NCBI GenBank assembly: GCA_958431225.1
Contig: OY288107.1
Location: forward strand, 1,391,501 to 1,455,500
Direction of reading: 5' to 3'
From: an uncultured Alphaproteobacteria bacterium
Lineage (GTDB): Bacteria > Pseudomonadota > Alphaproteobacteria > Puniceispirillales > UBA1172
Length of the DNA stretch: 64,000 bases
This document shows, piece after piece, positions 52,383 through 61,994 of the stretch. The notes under the pieces were generated by a model, which was not told the origin of the DNA, did not search any database, and saw only the letters and a list, made by a program, of their open reading frames with translations. Made by a program: the position numbers and the translations under genes. The first letter of the stretch is position 1, and each line of letters opens with the position of its first letter.

Positions 52383-53885
52383 ATGAAACAGATAAAAAAC
52401 TGGATTCTAGGCGGATTGCTGGCGGTGGTATTTGCTGGCGGTGCGTTGGCTGGGGATTTTCAGAAAGGGCTGGATGCCGCTAATGCTGGCGCTTACGCCA
52501 CCGCCCTTGCAGAATGGACTCCCCTAGCGGAAGCGGGGCATAGCGGTGCCCAATTCAATCTAGGAGCGATGTATGCTACTGGCAAAGGTGTTGTACAAGA
52601 TGATGCGGAAGCTGTGAAATGGTATAGCCTCGCGGCAGAGGCAGGTGTTGTCAAAGCTCAATACAATGTTGGAGTGGCGTATTATGAGGGTAAAGGCGTT
52701 CAGCAGGATGATGCGGAAGCAGTAAAATGGTTTCGCCTTTCGGCAGAGGCGGGGTATATTGAATCTCAATACCAGCTAGGGCGGATGTATGCGTTTGGCT
52801 TTGGCGTTTTAGAGGATGATGCGGAAGCGGTGAAATGGTATCGCCGTGCGGCAGAAACAGGGCATGCCATAGCCCAATACTACATGGGGGAGATGTATGA
52901 TAAAGGCAGAGGTGTTCCGCTTGATAGAGTGGAAGCGACGAAGTGGTATCGCCTCGCGGCAGAGGCGGGGGATGGAGATTCCCAATACCATCTGGGGCAT
53001 AGGTATGCTAATGGTTGGGGCACTCCACAGGATGATACGGAAGCGGTGAAGTGGTGGCGTTTAGTGGCAGAGGGAGGAGGTGCCAATGCCCAATTCATGT
53101 TGGGGGAAGCGTATCATGAAGGCAAGGGCGTTCCACAGGATGATGTGGAAGCGGTGAAGTGGTGGCGTTTAGCGACAGGGGCGCTGATTAAGGGCGGCAA
53201 AGCCCGATATAGACTGGGAGAAGCGTATCGTGATGGCAGAGGTGTTCCACAGGATAGTGCGGAGGCGGTGAAATGGTTTAGCCTCGCGGCAGAGGGCGAA
53301 TATAACATATATGCCGACAACGCCCAATTCAATTTGGGGATGATGTATTATGATGGCAAAGGCATTGCACAGGATTACGCGGAAGCGGCAAAATGGTTTC
53401 TCCTCGTGGCAGAGGACAAATACAGCATATATGCCGACAACGCCCAATTCTACCTAGGATTGATGTATGATAAAGGCGAAGGTGTTGCACAGGATTATGC
53501 GGAGGCGGTGAAGTGGTATCGCTTTGCGGCAAAGGCGGGGCATGCCCACGCCCAATTCAATTTGGGGTTGATGCATGAAAATGGTCGGGGCGTTCCGCAT
53601 GATGATGTGGAAGCGGTGAAATGGTATCGCTTCGCGGCGGAGTCAGGAGTTGCCGAAGCCCAAACTAATCTGGGAACAATGTATGCTAAAGGCGAAGGGG
53701 TTCTGCAGGATGACCGCCTTGCCTATATGTGGTATAATATCGCCGCTGCTCGGGGACTTGAACTGGCAAAAGGAAACCGTGATATAGTGGCAAAGCGCAT
53801 GACCGCAGAACAAATCGCCGAAGCCGAAAAAATGGCAAAAGAGATGGCTGAAAAAATCGCGCAAAACCAACAAAAAACCCCCTAG
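52383..53885 (+). CDS. Exported Sel1-repeat protein, 500 residues
   Basis: This protein starts [20 protein letters not shown] and has a signal peptide of about 23 residues ending ALA-G, so it should be periplasmic or secreted. After a cap ([20 protein letters not shown]) it has about eleven 36-residue Sel1 repeats. The consensus is AQxNLGxMYxxGxGVxQDxA then EAVKWYRLA. Repeats 7-9 contain short insertions (ATGALIKGG and EGEYNIYAD). The C-terminus is a repeat-derived cap with [20 protein letters not shown] good ribosome binding site (caaggag) precedes the start. It sits directly in front of dxs, probably on the same transcript. Confidence 0.88.
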   Translation: MKQIKNWILGGLLAVVFAGGALAGDFQKGLDAANAGAYATALAEWTPLAEAGHSGAQFNLGAMYATGKGVVQDDAEAVKWYSLAAEAGVVKAQYNVGVAYYEGKGVQQDDAEAVKWFRLSAEAGYIESQYQLGRMYAFGFGVLEDDAEAVKWYRRAAETGHAIAQYYMGEMYDKGRGVPLDRVEATKWYRLAAEAGDGDSQYHLGHRYANGWGTPQDDTEAVKWWRLVAEGGGANAQFMLGEAYHEGKGVPQDDVEAVKWWRLATGALIKGGKARYRLGEAYRDGRGVPQDSAEAVKWFSLAAEGEYNIYADNAQFNLGMMYYDGKGIAQDYAEAAKWFLLVAEDKYSIYADNAQFYLGLMYDKGEGVAQDYAEAVKWYRFAAKAGHAHAQFNLGLMHENGRGVPHDDVEAVKWYRFAAESGVAEAQTNLGTMYAKGEGVLQDDRLAYMWYNIAAARGLELAKGNRDIVAKRMTAEQIAEAEKMAKEMAEKIAQNQQKTP

Positions 53886-53901
53886 CCAAAAAACCCACCC
53901 C

Positions 53902-55821
53902 ATGCAAAAAACACCCATCCTTGATAAAATCGCTTCTCCTGCTGATATGAAATCTCTATCTCGGCAGGATTTGTCTCGGCTTGTTTCTGAGTTGCGGGCG
54001 GAGGTTATTTCTGCTGTTTCTCGGACTGGGGGGCATTTGGGGGCTGGGCTTGGGGTTGTTGAGCTTACTATTGCTCTACATTTTATATTTAACGCGCCTG
54101 ATGATAAAATCATTTGGGATGTTGGGCATCAGTCTTATCCGCATAAAATTCTCACCGGGAGGCGCGGGCGGATTCGGACTCTGCGGCAGGCTGGGGGGCT
54201 TTCTGGATTTACGCGGCGCGATGAATCGCCTTATGACCCTTTTGGTGCGGCGCATTCTTCTACTTCAATTTCGGCGGGGTTGGGGATGGCGGTGGCGCGC
54301 GATTTGCAAGGGCGTAAGAACCATGTCATTTCGGTGATTGGCGATGGGGCGATGTCGGCGGGGATGGCTTATGAGGCGATGAATAACGCCGGCGCGCTTA
54401 AATCGCGGCAGCTGGTAATTCTCAATGATAATGATATGTCTATTGCCCCGGCGGTGGGTGCGATGAGCGCGTATTTGAGCAAGCTGATGTCGTCCGAACG
54501 TTTTTTGTCTGTGCGTCAGGTGGCGAAGAAATTGGCGTCGCGTTTTCCGGCGGATGCGCGGCGTGCGGCGAAACGTGCGGAGGATATGGCGCGCGGGCTC
54601 ATCGGCGGCGCAACTATATTTTCGCAACTTGGATTTTTATATTTAGGTCCGGTGGATGGGCATGATTTGGATCAGTTATTGCCGATTTTGACTAACCTGC
54701 GCGATAATTCGCATCAGGGACCTGTTTTGTTGCATATCCGCACGGAAAAGGGGCGCGGGCATCCTTTTGCCAAGGAAAGCGACGAGAAATATCACGCCGT
54801 CCCGCGCTTTGATTTAGTCAGCGATGATGTGAAAAAATCTGCTGTCAATAAGCCTCCAACTTATACTTCGGTTTTTGCCGAACAGCTTATCGCGCATGCG
54901 GAAACTGACCCGCGCATTGTTGCGATTACCGCCGCTATGCCCTCGGGGACGGGGCTGGATAAATTCGCCGCGCGTTTTCCGCGGCGCAGTTTTGATGTTG
55001 GTATTGCCGAACAACACGCGGTTACTTTTGCCGCCGCGCTTGCCGCCGAGGGCATGAAACCTTTTGCCGCGATTTATTCTACATTTTTGCAACGCGGTTA
55101 TGATCAAGTCGTCCATGATGTCGCGCTGCAAAATTTGCCCGTGCGTTTTGCCATTGACCGCGCCGGATTGGTGGGGGCGGATGGGGCGACGCATGTGGGG
55201 GCGTATGATATGGCGTATCTGGCGAGTTTGCCGAATATGGTGGTGATGGCGGCGGCGGATGAATCGGAACTGGCGGCGATGGTGGCGACCGCCGTTGCCA
55301 TTGATGATGCGCCGTCGGCGATTCGTTATCCGCGTGGTGAGGGTGTGGGCGCGGTGATTCCTGACCGCCCTACAATTATAAGAATTGGACAAGGGCGGAT
55401 GATGCGCGAGGGCGAAAAAATCGCGCTGTTGTCCATAGGCGCGCGCTTAGGGGATTGTTTAGATGTCGCGGATTTTCTCAAAGCCCAAGGGGTTGCGATA
55501 AGCGTAGCCGATGCGCGTTTTGTAAAACCTCTGGACAAAGATTTAATCACCCGCCTAGCCGCCGAACACGAGGTGCTGATTACGATTGAGGAGGGTAGCG
55601 TCGGCGGTTTCGGCGCACAAGTGGCACAATTTTTAGCCAATCGGGGCCTGTTAGACTCGGGCTTAAAATTAAGAATGATGACCCTACCCGACCGCATGAT
55701 AGACCACAACACCCAACCCGCCCAACTAGCCGAAGCCGGACTAGACACGGACGGAATCCTCGCATGTTTAAGTCCGTTTATTGATGCTAAAATTATGGAA
55801 GCGGTAGCGATGCGGGATTAA
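53902..55821 (+). CDS. dxs: 1-deoxy-D-xylulose-5-phosphate synthase
   Basis: Dxs is the thiamine-diphosphate enzyme that makes DXP from pyruvate and glyceraldehyde 3-phosphate, the first step of the MEP pathway. In the 639-residue protein, the TPP motif is [16 protein letters not shown] ... NDND, the early HxG-loop is [13 protein letters not shown], and the transketolase C-terminal [17 protein letters not shown] and [11 protein letters not shown] follow. The N-terminus [17 protein letters not shown] fits the family, so the ATG at 53902 is right even though no clear ribosome binding site precedes it. Codon use moves from T/G-rich at the start to A/C-rich at the end. Confidence 0.97.
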   Translation: MQKTPILDKIASPADMKSLSRQDLSRLVSELRAEVISAVSRTGGHLGAGLGVVELTIALHFIFNAPDDKIIWDVGHQSYPHKILTGRRGRIRTLRQAGGLSGFTRRDESPYDPFGAAHSSTSISAGLGMAVARDLQGRKNHVISVIGDGAMSAGMAYEAMNNAGALKSRQLVILNDNDMSIAPAVGAMSAYLSKLMSSERFLSVRQVAKKLASRFPADARRAAKRAEDMARGLIGGATIFSQLGFLYLGPVDGHDLDQLLPILTNLRDNSHQGPVLLHIRTEKGRGHPFAKESDEKYHAVPRFDLVSDDVKKSAVNKPPTYTSVFAEQLIAHAETDPRIVAITAAMPSGTGLDKFAARFPRRSFDVGIAEQHAVTFAAALAAEGMKPFAAIYSTFLQRGYDQVVHDVALQNLPVRFAIDRAGLVGADGATHVGAYDMAYLASLPNMVVMAAADESELAAMVATAVAIDDAPSAIRYPRGEGVGAVIPDRPTIIRIGQGRMMREGEKIALLSIGARLGDCLDVADFLKAQGVAISVADARFVKPLDKDLITRLAAEHEVLITIEEGSVGGFGAQVAQFLANRGLLDSGLKLRMMTLPDRMIDHNTQPAQLAEAGLDTDGILACLSPFIDAKIMEAVAMRD

Positions 55822-55847
55822 ACAGATTGCTGAAAGGAGCAACGAAT

Positions 55848-56687
55848 ATGAGTCAGGAAAAAGAAGAGCTTGGAACAGAAAGAGATGAATCTCTTGAGGT
55901 TTTGACTAAGAAGGCTGAGGCAGGGGATGCTGAAGCCCGTACCAATTTAGGGTGGATGTATGCTAATGGCGAAGGCGTTCCGCAGGATAATGCAGAGGCG
56001 TTGAAATGGTATCGCCTCGCGGCAGAGGCGGGAAATGCCGGAGCTCAAAACAATTTGGGGCGGATGTATCGTAATGGTGAAGGCGTTCCGCAGGATAATG
56101 CAGAAGCGTTGAAATGGATTCGCCTCGCGGCAGAGGCAGGACTTGCCGAAGCCCAATACAATTTAGGGGTGATGCATGAAAACGGCATAAGCGTTCCGCA
56201 AAATTATGCGGAAGCAGCGCGGTTATATCGCCTCGCGGCAGAGGCGGGGAATGTTCAAGCCCAAAATAATCTAGGGTGGATGTATGAACATGGCGAAGGC
56301 GTTCCGCAGGATGCCGCAGAAGCGGTGAAATGGTATCGCCGTGCGGCAGAGGCAGGACATGATTCTGCCCAACATAATTTGGGATTGGTGTATGAGGATG
56401 GCAGAGGCGTTGAGCAAGATTATGCGGAAGCGGCGAAGTGGTATCGCCTTGCGGCTGAGGCGGGAATTGTCCACTCTCAACACATTATGGGGTTTATGTA
56501 TTTTGAAGGCAGAGGTGTTGAGCAGGATATGCGCTTTGCTTATATGTGGTATAATCTCGCCGCCGCCCAAGGGGGCGAGCAATCATCTGAAGGGCGCGAC
56601 CTGGTGGCAAGTCTTATGACCCCCGAACAAATTGCCGAAGCCGAACAGATGACGGAAAAATGGCTTGAAAAGAGGGAAAGGGTATGA
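55848..56687 (+). CDS. Sel1-repeat protein, 279 residues
   Basis: A cytoplasmic protein of about six consecutive Sel1 repeats, the first two being RTNLGWMYANGEGVPQDNAE and NNLGRMYRNGEGVPQDNAE. An acidic N-terminal helix (MSQEKEELGTERDESLEVL) and a C-terminal cap MTPEQIAEAEQMTEKWLEKR complete it. No signal peptide. A strong ribosome binding site (aaaggag) precedes the ATG at 55848, so I prefer it to an in-frame ATG at 55827. The stop overlaps the start of the 999-residue gene (ATGA). Confidence 0.88.
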   Translation: MSQEKEELGTERDESLEVLTKKAEAGDAEARTNLGWMYANGEGVPQDNAEALKWYRLAAEAGNAGAQNNLGRMYRNGEGVPQDNAEALKWIRLAAEAGLAEAQYNLGVMHENGISVPQNYAEAARLYRLAAEAGNVQAQNNLGWMYEHGEGVPQDAAEAVKWYRRAAEAGHDSAQHNLGLVYEDGRGVEQDYAEAAKWYRLAAEAGIVHSQHIMGFMYFEGRGVEQDMRFAYMWYNLAAAQGGEQSSEGRDLVASLMTPEQIAEAEQMTEKWLEKRERV

Positions 56688-59683
56688 AACAGATAAAAGA
56701 ATGGTTTCACAACTCACAAGCCGAAGCAACTTCATCGGCGGCTTTTCAGAAAGCGGCGAAAGCCTATGAAGCTGGCGATTACGCCACCGCCCTTACTGAA
56801 TTAACTCCTTTAGCGGAAGATGGCAACCCTCGTGCTCAGCACGCTCTGGGACTAATGTATGCCTATGGCATGGGCGTTCCGCAAGACGAAGCGGAAGCGG
56901 TAAAATGGTATCACCTCGCGGCTAGGGGGCTCTCTGTTGAGGCGGGAAATGCCGCCGCCCAAAAGAATGTGGTGCTGATGTATGATGAGGGCAGAGGTGT
57001 TCCACAAGATTCTATTGATGCGGATTTTCAGAAAGGGGCAAAAGCATATCGGGCAGGTGATTACGCCACCGCACTCGCTGAATTCACTCCCTTAGCAGAA
57101 GCGGGGGATGTCGCCGCGCAATTCAATCTAGCGCAGATGTATCGTCAGGGCGAAGGCGTTACGCAAGATGACATGGAAGCGGTGAAATGGTATCGCCTTG
57201 CGGCAGAGGCGGGGGATGTCGTCGCTCAATCCAATCTGGGATCAATGTATAATGATGGCAGAGGTGTTGTGCGGAATTATGAAGAAGCGTTGAAATGTTA
57301 TAGTCTCGCGGCAGAGGCAGGACTTTCCACAGCCCAATTAGGTATAGGGTTGATGTATGCTAAGGGCAAGGGTGTCGCACAGGATGATGCGGAAGCGGTG
57401 AAATGGTATCACCTCGCTGCTGAGGCGGGGCATATAGATGCCCAACTCAATCTAGGGGTTATGTATGCTCAAGGTAGAGGCGTTTCGCAGGATTTTGCAG
57501 AAGCGGTGAAATGGCTACGCCTCGCGGCAGAGGCAGGGGACACTAAAGCCCAAAACAATCTGGGATTGATGTATGCTGATGGCATAGGTGTTGCGCGGAA
57601 TTATGAAAAAGCAGTGAAATGGTATAGCCTTGCAGCAGAGGCAGGGGACACTAAAGCCCAATACAATCTGGAGAAGATAAATACTGATGAAGCAAATGAG
57701 CAGTTTCTCCATTTGGTTGATGAAGTGATGGAACGAACCGTACAGGATGCAAAGGCGAGGGATGCTGAGGGTAAGGGAGGTTCGCACGATTCTACAGAAG
57801 CAGAGGCGCAGAAAGGATTGGATGCCTATAAGGCTGGCGATTATGCAACCGCCCTCGCTGTATTCACCCCCTTAGCGAAGGCGGGAAATGACCTAGCCCA
57901 ATATAGTTTGTCGGCTATGTATTTTTATGGCAGGGGTGTGCCGCAGGATAATGCGGAAGCAGTGAAATGGGCTCGCCTCGCGGCTGAAACGGGAAATGCC
58001 GATGCCCAAAACGCCTTGGGGGTGATGTATTCTAATGGCTTGGGCATTCCACAGGATAATGCGGAAGCGGTGAAATGGCTTCGTCTTGCGGCGGAGGCGG
58101 GATTTGCCCCCGCCCAATCTAATTTGGGGGGTATGTATCTTAATGGCTGGGGTGTGCCGCAAGATGTGGCAGAAGCGGTAAAGTGGACTCGCCTCGCGGC
58201 AGAGGCGGGGAATGCCTATGCCCAATCCAAACTGGAGGAGATAATTAATGATGAAGCGAACGAACGTTTTTTTGATATAGAAGCGAGACATACTGAAGGA
58301 AGGGGCGATTCACGAAATGAGGTAACTTCATCTGCGGATTTTCAGGAGGGGTTGTATGCCTATCAGGTTGGCGATTATGCAACTGCTTTTGCTAAATTTA
58401 CTCTTGCGGCGAAGGCGGGGGGTGCCGATGCCCAATATATACTGGGAGGAATGTATGCTCGCGGCATGGGCGTGACGCAAGATGATGTAGAAGCAGTGAA
58501 GTGGTTTCATCGTGCAACTAAGGCAGGGCTTACTGAAGCCCAAAGCGATTTGGGAGCAATGTATGAAGAAGGTAAAGGTGTTGAGCAGGATTATGCAGAA
58601 GCGCTGAAATGCTATCGTCTCGCGGCTGAGGCAGGAAACGCCCATGCCCAATTTAATCTGGGGTTGATGTATGCCGAAAGCAAAGGCGTTGCACAGGATA
58701 ACGCAGAAGCAGTGAAATGGTATCGCCTTGCGGCAGATGCGGGAATTGTTGAAGCCCAAGCCAATCTGGGGGTGATGTATGAAAATGGTAGGGGCGTTGC
58801 ACAGGATGATGCAGAAGCAGTAAAATGGTATCGTCTTGCGGCAGAGGCGGGGTATGCCGTCGCCCAAGCTAATTTGGGAGAGATGTATCTTTCTGGCAAA
58901 GGCGTTCCGCAGGATTATGTAGAGGCGGTGAAATGGTATCTCCTCGCGGCAGAGGCGGGGTATGCCATCGCCCAAAACAATCTCGGGTGGATGTATGCGA
59001 ATGGCGAGGGCGTTCCGCAAGATGATGCGGAAGCGATGAAGTGGTATCGCCTAGCGGCAGAGGCAGGAGTTACCGGAGCCAAAAAAATGGTGGATAAATG
59101 GACAGTGATAGCATCGCAGAAAGGGTTGGTTGCCTATTCTGCTGGCGATTATGCCACCGCTTTGGCTGAATGGACTCCTTTAGCGGAGGCTGGGGATGTG
59201 CGCGCTCAGTATGGTCTTGGGCAAATGTATGCGGATGGCGATGGTGTTCCACAAGATAATACTGAAGCGGAGAAGTGGTGGCGTCTTGCGGCGCGACATT
59301 CCGCGGGAACTGGCACTCAAGCCAATGCCTTTTCTGCGGCAATGTCTGCTGGTGGCACGGGTGCTCTACAGGATTATACAGAAACGGAAAAATCGTTTCG
59401 TCGCGCCGCTGAGGCAGGGGATAATGCTGCTCAATTCAATTTGGGATATATGTATAATCTTGGTATGGGCGTTACGCGAGATGATGTGGAAGCGGTGAAG
59501 TGGTATCGTCTCGCGGCGGAGGCGGGAAATGCTCTCGCTCAATTCAGTCTGGGGATAATGTATCGTTATGGCAATGGCGTTCCACAGGATGAGGCAGAAG
59601 CGATAAAGTGGATTCATCTTGCGGCAGAGGCAGGAAATGCCGATGCTCAAAGCAATCTGGACAGGATGAGGCAGAAGCGGTAA
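56684..59683 (+). CDS. Very long Sel1-repeat protein, 999 residues, frameshifted at the 3' end
   Basis: The protein begins MKQIKEWFHNSQAEATSSAA, the same first residues as the exported paralog but without a hydrophobic core, so it should stay in the cytoplasm. It contains roughly twenty full Sel1 repeats. They are grouped in blocks, each started by a cap of the AxxAYxAGDYATAL type (near residues 20, 115, 375, 550 and 805). Two repeats are truncated as LEKINTDEANEQF and LEEIINDEANERF. The last repeat ends abruptly as NADAQSNLDRMRQKR, because the frame is lost. It looks like several Sel1 genes fused by repeat recombination. Confidence 0.85.
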   Translation: MKQIKEWFHNSQAEATSSAAFQKAAKAYEAGDYATALTELTPLAEDGNPRAQHALGLMYAYGMGVPQDEAEAVKWYHLAARGLSVEAGNAAAQKNVVLMYDEGRGVPQDSIDADFQKGAKAYRAGDYATALAEFTPLAEAGDVAAQFNLAQMYRQGEGVTQDDMEAVKWYRLAAEAGDVVAQSNLGSMYNDGRGVVRNYEEALKCYSLAAEAGLSTAQLGIGLMYAKGKGVAQDDAEAVKWYHLAAEAGHIDAQLNLGVMYAQGRGVSQDFAEAVKWLRLAAEAGDTKAQNNLGLMYADGIGVARNYEKAVKWYSLAAEAGDTKAQYNLEKINTDEANEQFLHLVDEVMERTVQDAKARDAEGKGGSHDSTEAEAQKGLDAYKAGDYATALAVFTPLAKAGNDLAQYSLSAMYFYGRGVPQDNAEAVKWARLAAETGNADAQNALGVMYSNGLGIPQDNAEAVKWLRLAAEAGFAPAQSNLGGMYLNGWGVPQDVAEAVKWTRLAAEAGNAYAQSKLEEIINDEANERFFDIEARHTEGRGDSRNEVTSSADFQEGLYAYQVGDYATAFAKFTLAAKAGGADAQYILGGMYARGMGVTQDDVEAVKWFHRATKAGLTEAQSDLGAMYEEGKGVEQDYAEALKCYRLAAEAGNAHAQFNLGLMYAESKGVAQDNAEAVKWYRLAADAGIVEAQANLGVMYENGRGVAQDDAEAVKWYRLAAEAGYAVAQANLGEMYLSGKGVPQDYVEAVKWYLLAAEAGYAIAQNNLGWMYANGEGVPQDDAEAMKWYRLAAEAGVTGAKKMVDKWTVIASQKGLVAYSAGDYATALAEWTPLAEAGDVRAQYGLGQMYADGDGVPQDNTEAEKWWRLAARHSAGTGTQANAFSAAMSAGGTGALQDYTETEKSFRRAAEAGDNAAQFNLGYMYNLGMGVTRDDVEAVKWYRLAAEAGNALAQFSLGIMYRYGNGVPQDEAEAIKWIHLAAEAGNADAQSNLDRMRQKR

Positions 59684-59733
59684 AATGGTATCGCCTCGCG
59701 GTAAAGGCGGGGAGTGCTAATACCCAATTTTAA
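59662..59733 (+). pseudogene. Out-of-frame Sel1 repeat fragment after the 999-residue gene
   Basis: Bases 59662-59733 read [20 protein letters not shown] then TQF and stop, which is the second half of a Sel1 repeat followed by the start of the next one. This frame differs from that of the upstream gene, which reads DRMRQKR across the same bases. A deletion that was not a multiple of three, near 59658, joins the two. Confidence 0.85.
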
Positions 59734-59754
59734 CTGTTGAGGAGGAGAAAGAAC

Positions 59755-60030
59755 ATGGAAGTATTTACAGAGTATTTGCGCCAAGCACGGAGGAACGCTA
59801 TCGGTCTATTTAATCTGGGGATGATTTATATTGAAGGAAAAAACGTTGAGCAGGACTATGTTCTCGCTTATGTATATTTTAGTCTTGCCGCCGACCTAGG
59901 AGATAAAGATGCATCAGAAAAATGCGATGAAATAGCGGAATGTATGACCCCCGAACAAATCGCCAAAGCCGAAAAAATGACAAAGGAAATGATAGAAAAA
60001 ATAGCAAAAAACAAACAAAAGAAATCCTAA
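59755..60030 (+). CDS. Short Sel1-repeat protein, 91 residues
   Basis: A 91-residue protein, MEVFTEYLRQARRNAIGLFN at its start, with one Sel1-like repeat (LFNLGMIYIEGKNVEQDYVL) and the same C-terminal cap MTPEQIAKAEKMTKEMIEK as the other members. The ribosome binding site (gaggaggag, 59738-59746) supports the ATG at 59755. It may be a genuine small Sel1 protein or the C-terminal piece of a once longer gene split from the 999-residue protein. It ends 20 bases before the decayed dxs start. Confidence 0.75.
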   Translation: MEVFTEYLRQARRNAIGLFNLGMIYIEGKNVEQDYVLAYVYFSLAADLGDKDASEKCDEIAECMTPEQIAKAEKMTKEMIEKIAKNKQKKS

Positions 60031-60049
60031 CCAAAGAAACCCAACCCCC

Positions 60050-60118
60050 ATGCACGTACCGCCCATCCACAATAAACCCACCGCCCCCGCCGATATAAAA
60101 ACACCATCTCGGCATGGC
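60050..60118 (+). pseudogene. Decayed copy of the dxs 5' end
   Basis: The ATG at 60050 and the next 22 codons read MHVPPIHNKPTAPADIKTPS then RHG. They align with the authentic Dxs start [20 protein letters not shown] then RQD, both at DNA level (shared cccatcc, gatat and tctcggca blocks) and in spacing. The 20 bases before the ATG match those before dxs as well. The frame closes at 60154, inside tlyA. This marks a duplication of the Sel1-dxs junction. Confidence 0.85.
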
Positions 60119-60143
60119 GCACGCACTCGGGACGTTACACACC

Positions 60144-60893
60144 ATGGGCAGTAAAATTCGTTTAGATATGCTTCTTGTTGCGCGTGGGCATGCTGATAGT
60201 CGTGCGCAGGCTCAGGGGCTTATTATGGCTGGGGTGGTTTATTTTGGGGAGGTGAAAATTACTAAGCCTGGGCATAAGGTTGATGTTGATGTGGCTGTTG
60301 AGGTTCGGGGTAAGTCTCATCCTTATGTTTCTCGTGGGGGGGTGAAATTGGCTGGGGGGCTTGATTATTTTTCTGATATAAATCTCAAAAATATGGTTGC
60401 TGTTGATGTTGGGGCTAGCACTGGGGGGTTTAGTGATGTTTTGTTGCGGCGGGGGGTGGCGCGGGTCTATGCTGTGGATGTTGGGCATGGGCAGTTGGCT
60501 TGGGCTTTGCGGAATGATGCGCGGGTGGTGGTGCTTGAACGGGTTAATGCGCGCTATCTTACCGCCGCGCAAATCCCTGAACCTTTGGATATTGTGGTTT
60601 GTGATGCTTCGTTTATTTCTCTCAAAAAGATTCTACCGGCATCGCTTGCCTTGGCGCGTGAGGGGGCTTGGTTGTTGGCTTTGATTAAGCCTCAATTTGA
60701 GGTTGGGCGCGGTGAGGTTGGTAAGGGCGGGGTGGTGCGCGATGCGGCTCTGCATCAAGCGGTGCAGGATGATATCGCCGCATGGCTGGAATCCGAAGCG
60801 GGTTGGCACGTCAAAGGCATCACCGAATCCCCCATCACCGGCCCACAAGGCAACCGCGAATTCATCATCGCCGCACGCAAACCACAACAATAA
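60144..60893 (+). CDS. tlyA: 16S/23S rRNA 2'-O-methyltransferase TlyA
   Basis: TlyA (hemolysin-A family) is an rRNA ribose methyltransferase with an N-terminal S4 RNA-binding domain and a FtsJ-like methyltransferase domain. In the 249-residue protein the S4 domain is residues 5-60 (LDMLLVARGHADSRAQAQGL). The SAM site is VAVDVGASTGGFSDVLLRRG, and the catalytic motif lies in the DASFISLKKILP and ALIKPQFEVGRG stretches. I chose the ATG at 60144 (MGSKIRLD); an upstream in-frame ATG at 60114 lies in the decayed dxs copy. The gene closes the isoprenoid operon. Confidence 0.93.
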   Translation: MGSKIRLDMLLVARGHADSRAQAQGLIMAGVVYFGEVKITKPGHKVDVDVAVEVRGKSHPYVSRGGVKLAGGLDYFSDINLKNMVAVDVGASTGGFSDVLLRRGVARVYAVDVGHGQLAWALRNDARVVVLERVNARYLTAAQIPEPLDIVVCDASFISLKKILPASLALAREGAWLLALIKPQFEVGRGEVGKGGVVRDAALHQAVQDDIAAWLESEAGWHVKGITESPITGPQGNREFIIAARKPQQ

Positions 60894-60896
60894 AAA

Positions 60897-61994
60897 TTAT
60901 AGTTCAGGCACCGCGCCGCATTGGGCTAGATGTTGCATTAGTAAATCTACCAACACTGCCGCCATCATGGCTTCGCCGATTGGCACGGCGCGGATGCCTA
61001 CGCAGGGGTCGTGGCGGCCTTTGGTGCTGACCTCAATATCTTCGCCGTCACGATTGACGCTTGGGCGGGGGGTCAAAATGGAGCTGGTTGGCTTCACGGC
61101 AAAGCGCGCGACTATCGGTTGCCCGGTGGAAATCCCGCCTAGCACCCCGCCGGCGTGATTGCTGGTGAATATGGGTTTGCCGCCGTCGTCCATACGCATG
61201 GCGTCGCCTGCCTCGGTGCCGGGGATGCTGGTGCTGGCGAATCCGGCGCCGATTTCTACGCCTTTGACAGCGTTGATGCTCATCATCGCCGCCGCCAAAT
61301 AAGCATCTAATTTATTGTAAATCGGTGCGCCTAATCCTGCCGGCACGCCCTCGGCTACAATCTCAAGCACCGCGCCCACCGATGAGCCGTTCTTACGCGT
61401 CTCATCCAAATAGGCTTCCCAAACCGCCACCGCATCCGCATCAGGGCAGAAGAACGGATTCTTTGCTACCGCCTCCCAATTCCAATTATCATAATTAACC
61501 TTATGTGTGCCGATCTGCACCACCGCCCCGCGAATAGTCAGGTCAGGATAATAATGCGCTAGAATCTTATGCGCGATAGCCCCCGCCGCCACCCGCGCCG
61601 CCGTCTCCCTCGCCGATGACCGCCCGCCGCCACGATAATCGCGGATGCCGTATTTTTGCTGATAAGTGAAATCGGCGTGTCCCGGGCGATATTGGTCAGC
61701 GATATTACTATAATCTTTAGAGCGTTGGTCGGTATTTTCAATCATCAGCGCAATCGGTGTGCCGGTGGTCTCCCCTTCAAAAACCCCCGATAGGATTTGC
61801 ACTTTATCATCCTCGCGCCTTTGGCTGACAAAGCGTGAGGCGCCGGGTTTGCGGCGGTCTAAAAACCCTTGAATATAGGTCTCATCCAAGGGTAGGCGCG
61901 GCGGTGTGCCATCAACGACACAGCCTAGCGCAACCCCATGGCTTTCCCCGAATGTTGTAAAGCGGAAAATCCGCCCGAAACTATTATCAGCCAT
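60897..61994 (-). CDS. aroC: Chorismate synthase
   Basis: AroC makes chorismate from EPSP with reduced FMN as cofactor. The 365-residue protein has [20 protein letters not shown] at the N-terminus, with the histidine in GESHG. The core signature [20 protein letters not shown] is followed by [17 protein letters not shown]. The ATG at 61994 (MADNSFGR) is used; an upstream ATG ten codons earlier overlaps fabI more deeply. It overlaps the fabI end by eight bases. Confidence 0.97.
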   Translation of the reverse strand: MADNSFGRIFRFTTFGESHGVALGCVVDGTPPRLPLDETYIQGFLDRRKPGASRFVSQRREDDKVQILSGVFEGETTGTPIALMIENTDQRSKDYSNIADQYRPGHADFTYQQKYGIRDYRGGGRSSARETAARVAAGAIAHKILAHYYPDLTIRGAVVQIGTHKVNYDNWNWEAVAKNPFFCPDADAVAVWEAYLDETRKNGSSVGAVLEIVAEGVPAGLGAPIYNKLDAYLAAAMMSINAVKGVEIGAGFASTSIPGTEAGDAMRMDDGGKPIFTSNHAGGVLGGISTGQPIVARFAVKPTSSILTPRPSVNRDGEDIEVSTKGRHDPCVGIRAVPIGEAMMAAVLVDLLMQHLAQCGAVPEL

